NCBI GenBank assembly: GCA_033764075.1
Contig: JANRJH010000022.1
Span: 65,532-129,531 of the forward strand
DNA: 64,000 bases
Direction of reading: 5' to 3'
Origin: M3007 sp033764075
GTDB lineage: Bacteria; Bacteroidota; Bacteroidia; Chitinophagales; Saprospiraceae
Part shown: positions 42,224-50,890 of the stretch, piece by piece
Layout of the letters: every line of letters begins with the position of its first letter
Numbering within the stretch: the first letter of the stretch is position 1
Position numbers and translations under genes: made by a program
The notes under the pieces: generated by a model
Told to the model about the DNA's origin: nothing
Database searches by the model: none
The model's input: the letters and a program-made list of their open reading frames with translations, nothing else

Positions 42224-42679
42224 TCACTGCTTTACACAAGTGGCCGTACACTGCTGGAAAAAACCATTGCTGCCGGTAACCTTGTAGTTGAGCGTCAGGA
42301 CGCTGCCCGAGCTGTTCAGGGTAGCCAAACCCTCGAAATTGGCGATGATGGCGCTCCCGTTGTCATCGAAAAAGGTGGCGCTGTCGTCGATTTCAACCAC
42401 GTCGCCCGAAACAATGCCTTCCAGGAGCACCCCGTATCCGCCGAAGTTATCGATCAGGACGACATCTTCGTTTTTGGTGGACGTGCTCACCGTCATGTTG
42501 TAATTGTACTGTTGGGGGCAGCTTTCATTTACGCTGTAGGTGCCCAGAAACCGCTCCCGGGCCAGAGGGGTCTCTTCATCCTGGTCGTTGCAAGAGCAAG
42601 CGGTCAGGAGGCTTCCCAGCAGGAGCGTTCCGACGAGGAAGGAAACGGAGAAACGAGAAGTGTTTTTCATGGTTGTCAT
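42224..42679 (-). CDS. Small lipoprotein of unknown function
   Basis: 151 residues from ATG 42679, or 148 from ATG 42670 (MKNTSRFSV). The signal peptide ends in a lipobox-like LLTAC. The mature part is a beta-rich, lipocalin-like small domain (FLGTYSVNESC, YNYNMTVSTSTKNEDVVL) with paired cysteines at the end (FFQQCTATCVKQ). Similar proteins are common in Bacteroidota, but no function is known. It has the shared leader element C and its own terminator. Confidence 0.85.
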   Translation of the reverse strand: MTTMKNTSRFSVSFLVGTLLLGSLLTACSCNDQDEETPLARERFLGTYSVNESCPQQYNYNMTVSTSTKNEDVVLIDNFGGYGVLLEGIVSGDVVEIDDSATFFDDNGSAIIANFEGLATLNSSGSVLTLNYKVTGSNGFFQQCTATCVKQ

Positions 42680-42693
42680 TTTTTAGATGGTGA

Positions 42694-42736
42694 AAACGGT
42701 TGTGCACATTTATTCACCAACCGCTCTTCAGTGCCC
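42694..42736 (-). promoter_or_regulatory. Shared leader element C
   Basis: Minus-strand GGGCACT, 14 bases, GAATAAATGTGCAC, then AACC: matches elements A and B with one base fewer near the end. A frame inside it (ATG at 42709) runs only eight codons. Confidence 0.55.
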
Positions 42737-42767
42737 ATGACCGGTGAAAAAAATGCCCCAATGCCGC

Positions 42768-42775
42768 TACCTTTG
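42768..42775 (+). promoter_or_regulatory. Candidate -7 promoter element for the pyruvate kinase-like gene
   Basis: TACCTTTG matches TAnnTTTG and sits 42 bases before the ATG at 42818. The -33 region has only GTG in place of TTG. Confidence 0.45.
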
Positions 42776-42817
42776 TTCGCGTTCCGGTCGTTCCCAACAC
42801 GCCCGCCCTTCCAACCC

Positions 42818-44293
42818 ATGCCTACCACCCTACCCGACCTCCTCGCCCAACTGCAGGCCCTCGAAGACCGCCTGCGCCGGCATACCGAAAACATGAACGG
42901 CCGCCTCGCTGCCGTTCACCCCGACCATCAGGAGAGCGCCCGCAACCTGGCCCAGTACCTGGCCCTGCGCAGCGAGGACATACGGCCCCTTCAGGACGAC
43001 CTGCACAACTGCGGGCTGTCCTCACTCGCCAGTTCCGAAAGTCATGTGTTGTGCCAGATCCATCAGATTCGCAAGCGCCTGGGCGACACCATACCCGCCG
43101 AACAGCAAGCCGCCGTCAACAGCCCCCAGAGCCGCGCCCTGCTGCAACGCAATGCCGAACGCCTGTTCGGCGAAAAAGCCCTGCCCGATTTGCCCCACCT
43201 CATGGTTACCTTTCCCAGCGAGCTGGCCGAGGACTATCCCAAGGTGAAAAAACTCCTGGAAGCGGGCATGAACGTGGCCCGCATCAACTGCGCGCACGAC
43301 CACCCCACCGTCTGGATTCAAATGGTCGAGCACATACGCGAGGCCATGGTGCATACCGGAATCGAATGCAAGATTTACTTCGACCTCGCAGGACCCAAGA
43401 TCCGCACCACCATCCTCGGCAAGGGCCGCAAGAAAGGGCGCGCCAAGGTGCAGGAGGGCATGCAGTTCCTCCTGTGCGAAACCTATGTGCCTTTCCCCAA
43501 CGATGAGGTGGTGATCGGTTGTACGCTGCCGGGGGTGGTCGAGCAACTAAAGGCCGGCGACCGCGTGTTGTTCGACGACGGGCTCTTCGAGGCCCGCGTC
43601 CACAAAAGCGTCAGCGGTGTGGCCCAGCTCGAAATGACGCGCATCTCGGCCGCCAAAGCCCATCTCCAGGCCGAAAAAGGCATCAACTTCCCCGACACCC
43701 CGCTGGTGGTGGAAAACCTCACCGAGGAGGACCGCAAGAACCTGCCCTTCTTGTGCTCGATGGCCGACGTGATCGGGTACTCCTTCGTTCGCGGACCCGA
43801 AGACCTGCGGCAGTTGCAGGAGTTGCTGCAAGGGTGCGGCCCCAAGGGCAGCACCCCTCATATCGTGGTCAAGATAGAAACCCCGCAGGCCGTGCAGTGC
43901 CTGCCCGAGTTGCTGTTACAAGGCATGACCCAGCAGGCATTTGGCGTTATGATCGCCCGTGGCGACCTGGCAGTGGAGATCGGCTTCGAGCGCCTGAGTG
44001 AGATCCAAGAAGAAATCCTCTGGATCTGCGAGGCGGCCCATGTGCCGGTCATCTGGGCCACCCAGGTGCTCGAGTCCCTGAACAAAAGCGGCATCGCCAC
44101 CCGCTCTGAGGTTACCGACGCCGCACTGGCCGGATCGGCGGAGTGCGTGATGCTCAACAAGGGCAAATACATTCTGCAAACCGTCAAGTCCCTGCGCGAC
44201 ATCCTCATTCGCAGTGGCGGGCATCGGCGCAAAAAAAGGTACTACATGCGCCCGCTGAGCATCGCGCGGGCGTTCTGGGAAAATCCGCAATGA
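42818..44293 (+). CDS. Atypical pyruvate kinase-like protein
   Basis: 491 residues from the ATG at 42818. The N-terminal 120 residues are a helical extension not typical of pyruvate kinase. A TIM-barrel kinase core follows: NVARINCAHDH, FDLAGPKIRTTI, HIVVKIETPQAV, GVMIARGDLAVEIGF and IWATQVLES. Several canonical motifs are altered: RxNFSHG reads RINCAHD, and the ATQMLES/SGETA pair reads ATQVLES and MLNKGKY. The usual C-terminal domain is short. Pyruvate kinase activity is therefore possible but not assured. It overlaps ribD by four bases (ATGA), indicating coupled translation. Confidence 0.85.
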   Translation: MPTTLPDLLAQLQALEDRLRRHTENMNGRLAAVHPDHQESARNLAQYLALRSEDIRPLQDDLHNCGLSSLASSESHVLCQIHQIRKRLGDTIPAEQQAAVNSPQSRALLQRNAERLFGEKALPDLPHLMVTFPSELAEDYPKVKKLLEAGMNVARINCAHDHPTVWIQMVEHIREAMVHTGIECKIYFDLAGPKIRTTILGKGRKKGRAKVQEGMQFLLCETYVPFPNDEVVIGCTLPGVVEQLKAGDRVLFDDGLFEARVHKSVSGVAQLEMTRISAAKAHLQAEKGINFPDTPLVVENLTEEDRKNLPFLCSMADVIGYSFVRGPEDLRQLQELLQGCGPKGSTPHIVVKIETPQAVQCLPELLLQGMTQQAFGVMIARGDLAVEIGFERLSEIQEEILWICEAAHVPVIWATQVLESLNKSGIATRSEVTDAALAGSAECVMLNKGKYILQTVKSLRDILIRSGGHRRKKRYYMRPLSIARAFWENPQ

Positions 44294-45345
44294 CCGAAAC
44301 ACACCTCCACGAACGCTGGATCAGACGCTGCTTCGAGCTGGCCAGGCGCGGCGCCGGCAGCGTGTCGCCCAACCCGCTGGTGGGCGCCGTGGTGGTGCAC
44401 GACGGCCGCGCCCTGGGCGAAGGATGGCACCGCCGCTACGGAGAGGCGCACGCAGAAGTGAATGCCCTGAACGCCGTTCGGCCCGAAGACCGTCCCCTTA
44501 TCCCCCAAAGCACCCTCTACTGCAACCTGGAGCCTTGCTTCCACCACGGCAGGACACCGCCCTGCGTGGAGCGCGTACTGGCCGAACGGCTCCCCCGCGT
44601 GGTGATCAGCAACACCGACCCCTATCCGCTGGTGGCCGGCCGCAGCGTAGCCCGCATGCGGGAGGCCGGCATCGACGTGGTCGACGGCGTGCTCGAACAC
44701 GAAGGCGCCACGCTGAACCGCATTTTTTTTACTTCCGTCGCCCAACTGAGGCCGTACGTGACGCTCAAATGGGCACAAAGTGCCGACGGGTTCATCGGCC
44801 GCAGCGACGAACGCACGCCCATCACCGGGCCCGTGGCCCTTCGTCTGGCACACCGCCTGCGCAGTGAGCTGGACGCCGTGCTCGTGGGCGCCCACACCGC
44901 CATGGTGGACAACCCCAGACTCGACGCGCGCCTCGCCGCCGGCCGGGCGCCCCTGCGCATTGCGCTCGACACCCGCGCCACCCTGCCCGATACCCACCAC
45001 CTGCTCGACGACACCCAGCCGACCTGGATACTCGGGCCGGACAGACCGGGTGCATGGACGCACACCCGCTTCCTGCCGCCGCCGGACACCTGGGCAGACT
45101 TCCTGCAAACCCTCCACGATCACCGACTGACCTCCCTGCTCGTGGAGGGCGGCGCTGCTGTGCTGCAACAGTTCATCGACGCCGGGCTGTGGGACGAAGC
45201 GTGGGTGTTCGAAAACCCGGCGCTGGTGCTGGGAGCGGGGGTGCCTGCACCGGTGCTGACGCCGGGGGCGTGCAAGATTGGACAGACGACCTTAGGCCAG
45301 GACGAACTCAGGGGGTTCCTGGCCTCGGCTGTCGGTAGTCGGTAG
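44290..45345 (+). CDS. ribD: Bifunctional diaminohydroxyphosphoribosylaminopyrimidine deaminase / uracil reductase
   Basis: 351 residues. The N-terminal deaminase has the zinc motif HAEVNAL and the CNLEPCFHHGRTPPC signature. The C-terminal reductase domain has LKWAQSADGFIG and LLVEGGAAVLQQF. The enzyme catalyses two steps of riboflavin synthesis. It starts within the stop of the pyruvate kinase-like gene. The stop codon TAG (45343-45345) and the last few codons lie in a GTCGGTA tandem repeat, so the protein end is repeat-derived. Confidence 0.95.
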   Translation: MTETHLHERWIRRCFELARRGAGSVSPNPLVGAVVVHDGRALGEGWHRRYGEAHAEVNALNAVRPEDRPLIPQSTLYCNLEPCFHHGRTPPCVERVLAERLPRVVISNTDPYPLVAGRSVARMREAGIDVVDGVLEHEGATLNRIFFTSVAQLRPYVTLKWAQSADGFIGRSDERTPITGPVALRLAHRLRSELDAVLVGAHTAMVDNPRLDARLAAGRAPLRIALDTRATLPDTHHLLDDTQPTWILGPDRPGAWTHTRFLPPPDTWADFLQTLHDHRLTSLLVEGGAAVLQQFIDAGLWDEAWVFENPALVLGAGVPAPVLTPGACKIGQTTLGQDELRGFLASAVGSR

Positions 45346-45420
45346 TCGGTAGTCGGCTGTCGGCTGTCGGCTGTCGGTAGTCGGTAGTCGGTAGTCGGTA
45401 GTCGGCAGTCGGCAGTCGGC
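45331..45420. repeat. Heptamer tandem repeat (GTCGGnn)12
   Basis: Twelve consecutive full 7-base units plus a partial one. Units come in blocks: gtcggta x3, gtcggct x3, gtcggta x4, gtcggca x2. It overlaps the 3' end of ribD and supplies its stop codon. Confidence 0.95.
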
Positions 45421-45532
45421 GCCCGGCTGTCGGGGGGCGAATTTCGGCTTTCGGCAGACGAAAAAGGGCATTCATCCTTTTTTGATGGGTTATGCAACGT
45501 GAAAATGCTGCACTTTTGGACGTTTAACAACC

Positions 45533-47473
45533 ATGCTTTTGTCGGTCTTTTTTCGGAAAAGCCCCGCTATTTACGGGCGCCACATACGCCGGATGGCGGG
45601 TGTGCTGTTGTTATGTCTGCTGGCGCCCGGGCCGGGCCGGGCCCAGGACAGCCTCTTGCTGGTTTGGCAGCATGCTGAACTGCACGATACGGTTCGGTTA
45701 AAAGCCATACAGAAATTGATTTGGAAAAAAATGTTCAACACCCCGGACACAGCGCGTCTGTACGCCGGGGAGGAGCTGGCGTTTGCCCGCCAGCGGCAGC
45801 TGCCGCTTTACGAGGCCAAGGCATTGTACAACATCGCCGCGATCCATTACCAGAAGGGCGAATTCAAACAGGCGTACGATTTTTTCCAGCAAAGCCTGCA
45901 CATCCGCGAGCGCCTCGGCGACCAGATGGGGCAGGCCGCCGTACTCGACGCGCTGGGTCTGATCACCCGGGCGCTGGGGAACCAGCTGAAGGCCCTCGAT
46001 TTTCACTTTAAAGCGCTGGAGATCAACAGCCGCCTGCGCGACTCCACCGGCATCGCCGGCAACCTGAACAACCTCGCGAATATTTACCTTGAGCAAAAAA
46101 AATACGAGGCAGCCCTGGATTATTACCACCAAAGCCTGAACTGCTACGACCCGGAGCGCGACAAGGCGCAGCTGCCCCATCTGTACAACAACATCGCCAA
46201 CGTGTACAGCGCTACCGGCGCTTTCGAACAGGCGCTGGCCTGGTTTGAAAAAAGCATTGCCCTGAATCGGGCATTCGACGACCGCGTCGGCCTGTCGTTC
46301 AACTATACCGGTCTGGGCAAAATGTTCGTGGCCCAGGGAGACCGGGCCAGGGCCGAAACGTACCTCCGGAAAAGCATTGAACTCCACCGGGAACTGGGCG
46401 ACCAAAACGGGCTGGCCGCCGCCTGGCACTACATGGGCGAGCTGGCCCGCGACCAATCGGCGTTTGGCGACGCCCTCCGGTACTGCCGTCGTTCACTGCA
46501 AATGGCCCGGGAGATCGGCGCTTTGTCCCTCCAATTCGACAATTGCGCCTGCCTGTATGAGACGTATAAAAAGATCAACCGCCCCGCCGAAGCCTTGTTC
46601 TGGCACGAGCAGACCCAACTGCTGGCCGACAGCCTGAACCTGGAAGAGGCGCGCCGCGAGCTCGCCCGCCTGGGCTGGGAGAAAGAACTGCTGGCCGACA
46701 GCCTGAAACGCGCCGTGCAGACCCAACAAATGCAGGAGGCGCACCGCAGGGAGTTGACGCGCAAAAACCAGGTCGTGAACATCGCCCTGGGCGCAGGCGG
46801 GCTCGTCCTGGCGCTGTCGCTCCTGCTCTGGGGCCGGGTGTTGTTTTTTCAGAAAAGGGCCACCGAGCTGCAATTGCGCACCGAGCAGCTGGAAAAACAG
46901 CACCTGATCAGCCAGATCGACCTGCTGCGCACCCAGGTGAACCCGCATTTCCTGTTCAACAGCCTGAGCATCCTGTCCTCCCTGGTGCGGGTCGATCCGG
47001 AATTGTCCGAACGGTTTATCGACCGGCTCGCGCGCTCTTACCGCTACATTCTGGAGCACCGGGAGGAGCCCCTGGTGCCGCTGCGCGTCGAACTGGCGTT
47101 TGTCCAGTCCTACGTTTTTTTGCTCAAAATCCGCTTTGAACACAAGTTCGATGTGCAGATAGACTTGCCCGACCATTTCCCCGAAACATACGCCATCGCG
47201 CCGCTGACCCTGCAATTGCTGCTGGAAAACGCCGTCAAGCACAACCGAATGTCGGTCCGGGAACCCCTGGTCGTGCACATCAACGCTACGGGCGACCAGC
47301 TGACCGTGCGCAACCGCATGCAGCGGCGCAACACCCCCGCCGACTCCACCGGCGTGGGCCTGCAAAACATCATCAACCGCTACGCCTTGCTCACCGACCG
47401 CCCCGTGACGGCCGGCGCACACGGCGACCACTTTATCGTAAACATACCACTGATCAAATTGCCCGACGCATGA
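45533..47473 (+). CDS. TPR-containing LytS-type sensor histidine kinase
   Basis: 646 residues. A signal/anchor helix at the N-terminus (MAGVLLLCLLAPGPGRAQ) is followed by about six TPRs (YNIAAIHYQKGEFKQAYDFF), a membrane helix near residue 425 (NIALGAGGLVLALSLLLWG), a coiled coil, and a HisK_LytS-type kinase. The phosphoacceptor motif is QVNPHFLFNSLSILSSL, and LLENAVKHN and GVGLQNIINRYAL are ATP-binding elements. Its four-base overlap with the LytTR regulator at 47470 marks a two-component pair. The TPRs probably sense an extracytoplasmic partner. Confidence 0.95.
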   Translation: MLLSVFFRKSPAIYGRHIRRMAGVLLLCLLAPGPGRAQDSLLLVWQHAELHDTVRLKAIQKLIWKKMFNTPDTARLYAGEELAFARQRQLPLYEAKALYNIAAIHYQKGEFKQAYDFFQQSLHIRERLGDQMGQAAVLDALGLITRALGNQLKALDFHFKALEINSRLRDSTGIAGNLNNLANIYLEQKKYEAALDYYHQSLNCYDPERDKAQLPHLYNNIANVYSATGAFEQALAWFEKSIALNRAFDDRVGLSFNYTGLGKMFVAQGDRARAETYLRKSIELHRELGDQNGLAAAWHYMGELARDQSAFGDALRYCRRSLQMAREIGALSLQFDNCACLYETYKKINRPAEALFWHEQTQLLADSLNLEEARRELARLGWEKELLADSLKRAVQTQQMQEAHRRELTRKNQVVNIALGAGGLVLALSLLLWGRVLFFQKRATELQLRTEQLEKQHLISQIDLLRTQVNPHFLFNSLSILSSLVRVDPELSERFIDRLARSYRYILEHREEPLVPLRVELAFVQSYVFLLKIRFEHKFDVQIDLPDHFPETYAIAPLTLQLLLENAVKHNRMSVREPLVVHINATGDQLTVRNRMQRRNTPADSTGVGLQNIINRYALLTDRPVTAGAHGDHFIVNIPLIKLPDA

Positions 47474-48225
47474 AAACCATCATCATCGAGGACGAGAACC
47501 TCAGCGCCCTCCGCCTGCAGGACATGCTGCTCAAGTACGACAAATCCATCCAGGTGCTCGCTACCCTGCCCTCGGTGGCCGAGGCCGTGCACTGGCTCCG
47601 ACAGCACGACGCACCCGACCTGGTGTTCATGGACATCCACCTGGAAGACGACCTGTGCTTCCGCATTTTTGAGCTGGCGCCGCTGCACGCTCCCGTCATT
47701 TTTACCACCGCCTACGATGAATACATGATCCAGGCGTTCAAAGTCAACAGCATCGATTACCTGCTCAAACCGGTGCACGCCGACGAGCTGGCCGCCGCCA
47801 TCGACAAGTACCGGGCCCTGAAGTCGCAGTTCTCCCAAACCAACCTCGATACCTTGCTGGACTACATCAACCGGCGCGAACCCGAGTACAAATCGCGGTT
47901 CATGATCACCGTGGGCAACAAAATCCGCTCCATCGAAACCACCGAAATCGCCTATTTCTACTCTGACGAAAAAATTACCTTCCTGGTGACGGCCGACGGG
48001 CAGCGGCTGCCCATCGACTTCAGCCTCGACAAGCTCACCGGCGTGCTCGACCCCAGGCGGTTCTTCCGCGTCAGCCGCCAGTACCTCGTGGCCTTCGACG
48101 CCATCGACAACGTCCTGACGCACTACAAGGGTAAACTCAAGCTGGAACTCAAGCCCAAAGCCCGCCACGAAGTGTTTGTCAGCGGGGATCGCATGACGGA
48201 CTTCAAGGACTGGTTGGGCAAGTAG
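47470..48225 (+). CDS. LytTR-type response regulator
   Basis: 251 residues. The N-terminal receiver domain has EDEN, the phosphoacceptor LVFMDIHLEDD, and conserved Thr/Lys in FTTAYDEYM and YLLKPVHADE. The C-terminal LytTR DNA-binding domain has FMITVGNKIRSIETTEIAYF and RRFFRVSRQYLV. LytTR proteins bind direct-repeat sites. The target is not visible; the adjacent exported protein at 48350 is a candidate. Confidence 0.95.
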   Translation: MKTIIIEDENLSALRLQDMLLKYDKSIQVLATLPSVAEAVHWLRQHDAPDLVFMDIHLEDDLCFRIFELAPLHAPVIFTTAYDEYMIQAFKVNSIDYLLKPVHADELAAAIDKYRALKSQFSQTNLDTLLDYINRREPEYKSRFMITVGNKIRSIETTEIAYFYSDEKITFLVTADGQRLPIDFSLDKLTGVLDPRRFFRVSRQYLVAFDAIDNVLTHYKGKLKLELKPKARHEVFVSGDRMTDFKDWLGK

Positions 48226-48349
48226 GGCTACTCGTCCGCCGTTTACCGTCACTCGTCAACTGCTTTTTGGGCGATGGAGGGGCAACCCGCCACCTTTGTG
48301 CCGTTCACCAGAACCATCCATTCGCAAACACAAAAACAGTTGTACACAC

Positions 48350-49582
48350 ATGAAAAACGTTCTTCTCCTCACCCTTACCCTTTCTGCTACCGTCCTGTTC
48401 GGCCAAACGGCCCTGCGGCTCGACTCCACTGTCACCTTTATCGGGTACAACATCTTTAACTTTCCCGGTCAAACGGCGGACACAACCCCCCTCGTCCGCT
48501 CCGTGTACGCTTACCCCAATACGGATACCCAGGTGGAAGTGAACAGCGAGTACCAGATCGACACCTGGATCACCCAAAACCGCACCACCCTGACCAAAGA
48601 CGACCAGGGACGCCTTACCGGCGCGTTCGCCGAACTGTACGACGCCGGCGCCCAGGCCTTCATTCCGGATTCCAGGCTGTCCTCATACCCCAGGGGAAAC
48701 TCCGCTACGCTGGTCGACTCCTTCCTGGTAGAACGCTGGAACGTGGACGTGCAAAGCTGGGAGCCGGTCTTTGAAACGCGCAACGTATTTGATGCGCAAG
48801 ATTTGCTGAAGGAAGCGTATAGCACTTTTTACGGCTTTGGCGACAACATAGAGATCAAAGAGGTGTACACCTACGATGCCAATGGCGACAACACCCTGAT
48901 CGAATCCTTTGCCGTCATCGCCGGATTTTCGTTTCCCTCCGGCAAAAGCGAACTCACCTACGTGGACCACAAACCGGTCGAGGTGATCACCTATGTGTAC
49001 GATGGCGCCAACTTTGTCTGGACCAGTCAGCTGACTTACACTTATACACCTTTTGACTCCATCCTCCAGGTGAACTCCTTTGAGTGGGACCCGGAATTTC
49101 CTGGCTGGGTGCAGACGCAATCCGACGAGTATACCTACTACCCCGACCGGTCGCTGCAATCCAAAGAAACCACTTTTTACGAAGGCAATGGGGCAACAAC
49201 CAGCGAACGTATCGTATACGAATACGTGGACAACACCACTGATCTGCGCGTGGAGAACATTTTCCTGATCGACCAGTCGACCGGACAATTCTACCTCGAC
49301 AGCCGCAAATACTACTACTACAACGGCATCACCGCGCTGCCCGCCGCACCGCGCCGCGTGGAATCGCTTGCCCTGTCGCCCAACCCGAGCGCCGGTACCG
49401 TGCAGACATCCCTGCCCGGCGAGGCCTGGTTTACGATCTACGGTTCGGGCGGACAACTCCTGTCCACCCAACGCCTGCAACCCGGCGAGACCCTTGACCT
49501 CAGCGCGTATCCGGCCGGATTGTACCGGGTGGTGGCCCAGGACGGGGACAAGGTGTTTGCAGGGAGTGTGGTGAAGGAGTGA
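48350..49582 (+). CDS. Secreted protein with T9SS sorting domain
   Basis: 410 residues from the ATG at 48350 (MKNVLLLTLTLSATVLFG, signal peptide). The body is beta-rich and dominated by repeated Tyr/Thr/Asp units (YVYDGANFVWTSQLTYTYT, DEYTYYPDRSL), resembling a YD-like or RHS-like repeat fold. The C-terminal 75 residues (VESLALSPNPSAGTVQT, ending VFAGSVVKE) are a T9SS sorting domain. No enzymatic motif is visible. It lies 124 bases after the LytTR regulator. Confidence 0.88.
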   Translation: MKNVLLLTLTLSATVLFGQTALRLDSTVTFIGYNIFNFPGQTADTTPLVRSVYAYPNTDTQVEVNSEYQIDTWITQNRTTLTKDDQGRLTGAFAELYDAGAQAFIPDSRLSSYPRGNSATLVDSFLVERWNVDVQSWEPVFETRNVFDAQDLLKEAYSTFYGFGDNIEIKEVYTYDANGDNTLIESFAVIAGFSFPSGKSELTYVDHKPVEVITYVYDGANFVWTSQLTYTYTPFDSILQVNSFEWDPEFPGWVQTQSDEYTYYPDRSLQSKETTFYEGNGATTSERIVYEYVDNTTDLRVENIFLIDQSTGQFYLDSRKYYYYNGITALPAAPRRVESLALSPNPSAGTVQTSLPGEAWFTIYGSGGQLLSTQRLQPGETLDLSAYPAGLYRVVAQDGDKVFAGSVVKE

Positions 49583-49606
49583 TGGCCGGAACCGCGACCA
49601 GAATGC

Positions 49607-50329
49607 TTACCCCGGATCCACCGCCACAATTCGCCCTCCCCCCGACACCACTTGCTTCACCGACGGAGAACCCTTGTACTCCACGCGGCCGCCGCCGCTG
49701 ATGTTGACATCCAGTTCATCGGTCACGTTGCATTCCAGGTGCGCCCCACCGGAGGCGACAGCCCGGCATCTCCGGGTGATCAGGTTGAAGCCCTGCATGC
49801 GGCCACCCCCACTCAGGTTCGCATCCAGGGCTTCGACCTGTCCGCCTACTTCTGCAAACGTGCCGCCGGAGAGGTCCATCCTGGCCGTGCCGTAGAACAT
49901 CTGCGGGAAATTCAGCCGGCAGCCGCCCGACAGGTCTACTTCAGCCTGTTCGCCTTCAAAAGGGGTTTTTACGGCTCCATTCACGCCGCCACTCAGGCTC
50001 AATGACCGGAGCTCAGGCATCTCCACCCGATACTGGATTTTGGCGTTGCGCACGGGACCATCCACCCAAATGTGCAGTACACCATCGCGCACTTCCGTTT
50101 TAATGCGATCCAGTATGTTTTGCTGGGCTTCGATGGCGATCTGCGACACCTCGCCACGGACAATGGTCAGTTCGCCGCCCCCGCTCACGGAAACACCCTT
50201 GATGGGCTCTAACGGGCGGGTTTCCCCGACCACGATCCCCTGACCGGTGACCCCGGTGAGGCAGCCCAGATAACGCCAGCCAAAAACAAAAAGGCCGACC
50301 GCGGCCATAAACAGCAATAAATTGCGCAT
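49607..50329 (-). CDS. DUF2807-like exported beta-solenoid (GIN) protein
   Basis: 240 residues from the ATG at 50329. An N-terminal hydrophobic signal (NLLLFMAAVGLFVFGW) is followed by a beta-helical repeat array with recurring SGG units (SLSGGVNGAV, DLSGGCRLN, NLSGGGRMQG, NISGGGRVEY). This is the putative autotransporter adhesin head (DUF2807/GIN) family. Adhesion is suggested for the family but unproven. It is divergent from the DUF1573 gene. Confidence 0.9.
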   Translation of the reverse strand: MRNLLLFMAAVGLFVFGWRYLGCLTGVTGQGIVVGETRPLEPIKGVSVSGGGELTIVRGEVSQIAIEAQQNILDRIKTEVRDGVLHIWVDGPVRNAKIQYRVEMPELRSLSLSGGVNGAVKTPFEGEQAEVDLSGGCRLNFPQMFYGTARMDLSGGTFAEVGGQVEALDANLSGGGRMQGFNLITRRCRAVASGGAHLECNVTDELDVNISGGGRVEYKGSPSVKQVVSGGGRIVAVDPG

Positions 50330-50422
50330 GGATGTGGAGTTGAAAAGTTGGTGAATGATTGCGTTTTCCGACACCAAATATCCGCAAAAGGTTACAACTT
50401 CGTGCTTCGAAATGGCTGCACA

Positions 50423-50857
50423 ATGACCTTTTTTTCCAAAAACATGCTGTTCGCAACGGATGGCGCCCGAAACCTGCGGAAACACCTCGCCCTTGCCTGT
50501 TGGGCCTTTGCGCCTTTCCTTCTGCTGTGTTGGATGGGCATGGTCATCTCCCCGGTCGTGCAGTGGGAAACCCCCACCGAACACGATTTTGGCGATGTGT
50601 ACATGAATAAGCCTGCCCGCTACGCGTTTGTTTTCCGAAATACCACCGACCAGCCCATAGTGCTCCAAACGGTGCGCACCACCTGCGGATGCACCGCCGC
50701 CGAATGGCCCGAAACGCCCGTCGCGCCGGGTGAAACGGGTGCGGTGAAGATCGACTTTGAGGGATACCAGAAAGGCGCCTTCCGAAAAAAAATCCGTGTT
50801 TTTTTCGACAAACAAAAGGGGCCGGAGATCCTGTGGGTCAGCGGCGTGGTGCGTTAA
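50423..50857 (+). CDS. DUF1573-domain exported protein
   Basis: 144 residues from the ATG at 50423. A membrane helix or signal (ALACWAFAPFLLLCWMGMV) precedes a single Ig-like DUF1573 domain with HDFGDVYMNKPARYAFVFRN and the family motif TVRTTCGCTAAEWPE. Family members are common envelope proteins in Bacteroidota; the role is unknown. The promoter probably lies in the 93-base gap shared with the divergent gene. Confidence 0.88.
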   Translation: MTFFSKNMLFATDGARNLRKHLALACWAFAPFLLLCWMGMVISPVVQWETPTEHDFGDVYMNKPARYAFVFRNTTDQPIVLQTVRTTCGCTAAEWPETPVAPGETGAVKIDFEGYQKGAFRKKIRVFFDKQKGPEILWVSGVVR

Positions 50858-50890
50858 GAACTATTTCCAAACCGATATATAAAATTGATT

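Noticed and set aside
45331..45420. Regular repeats that could be taken for a CRISPR array
   Set aside because: Unit length is seven bases with no spacers; it is a simple tandem repeat.
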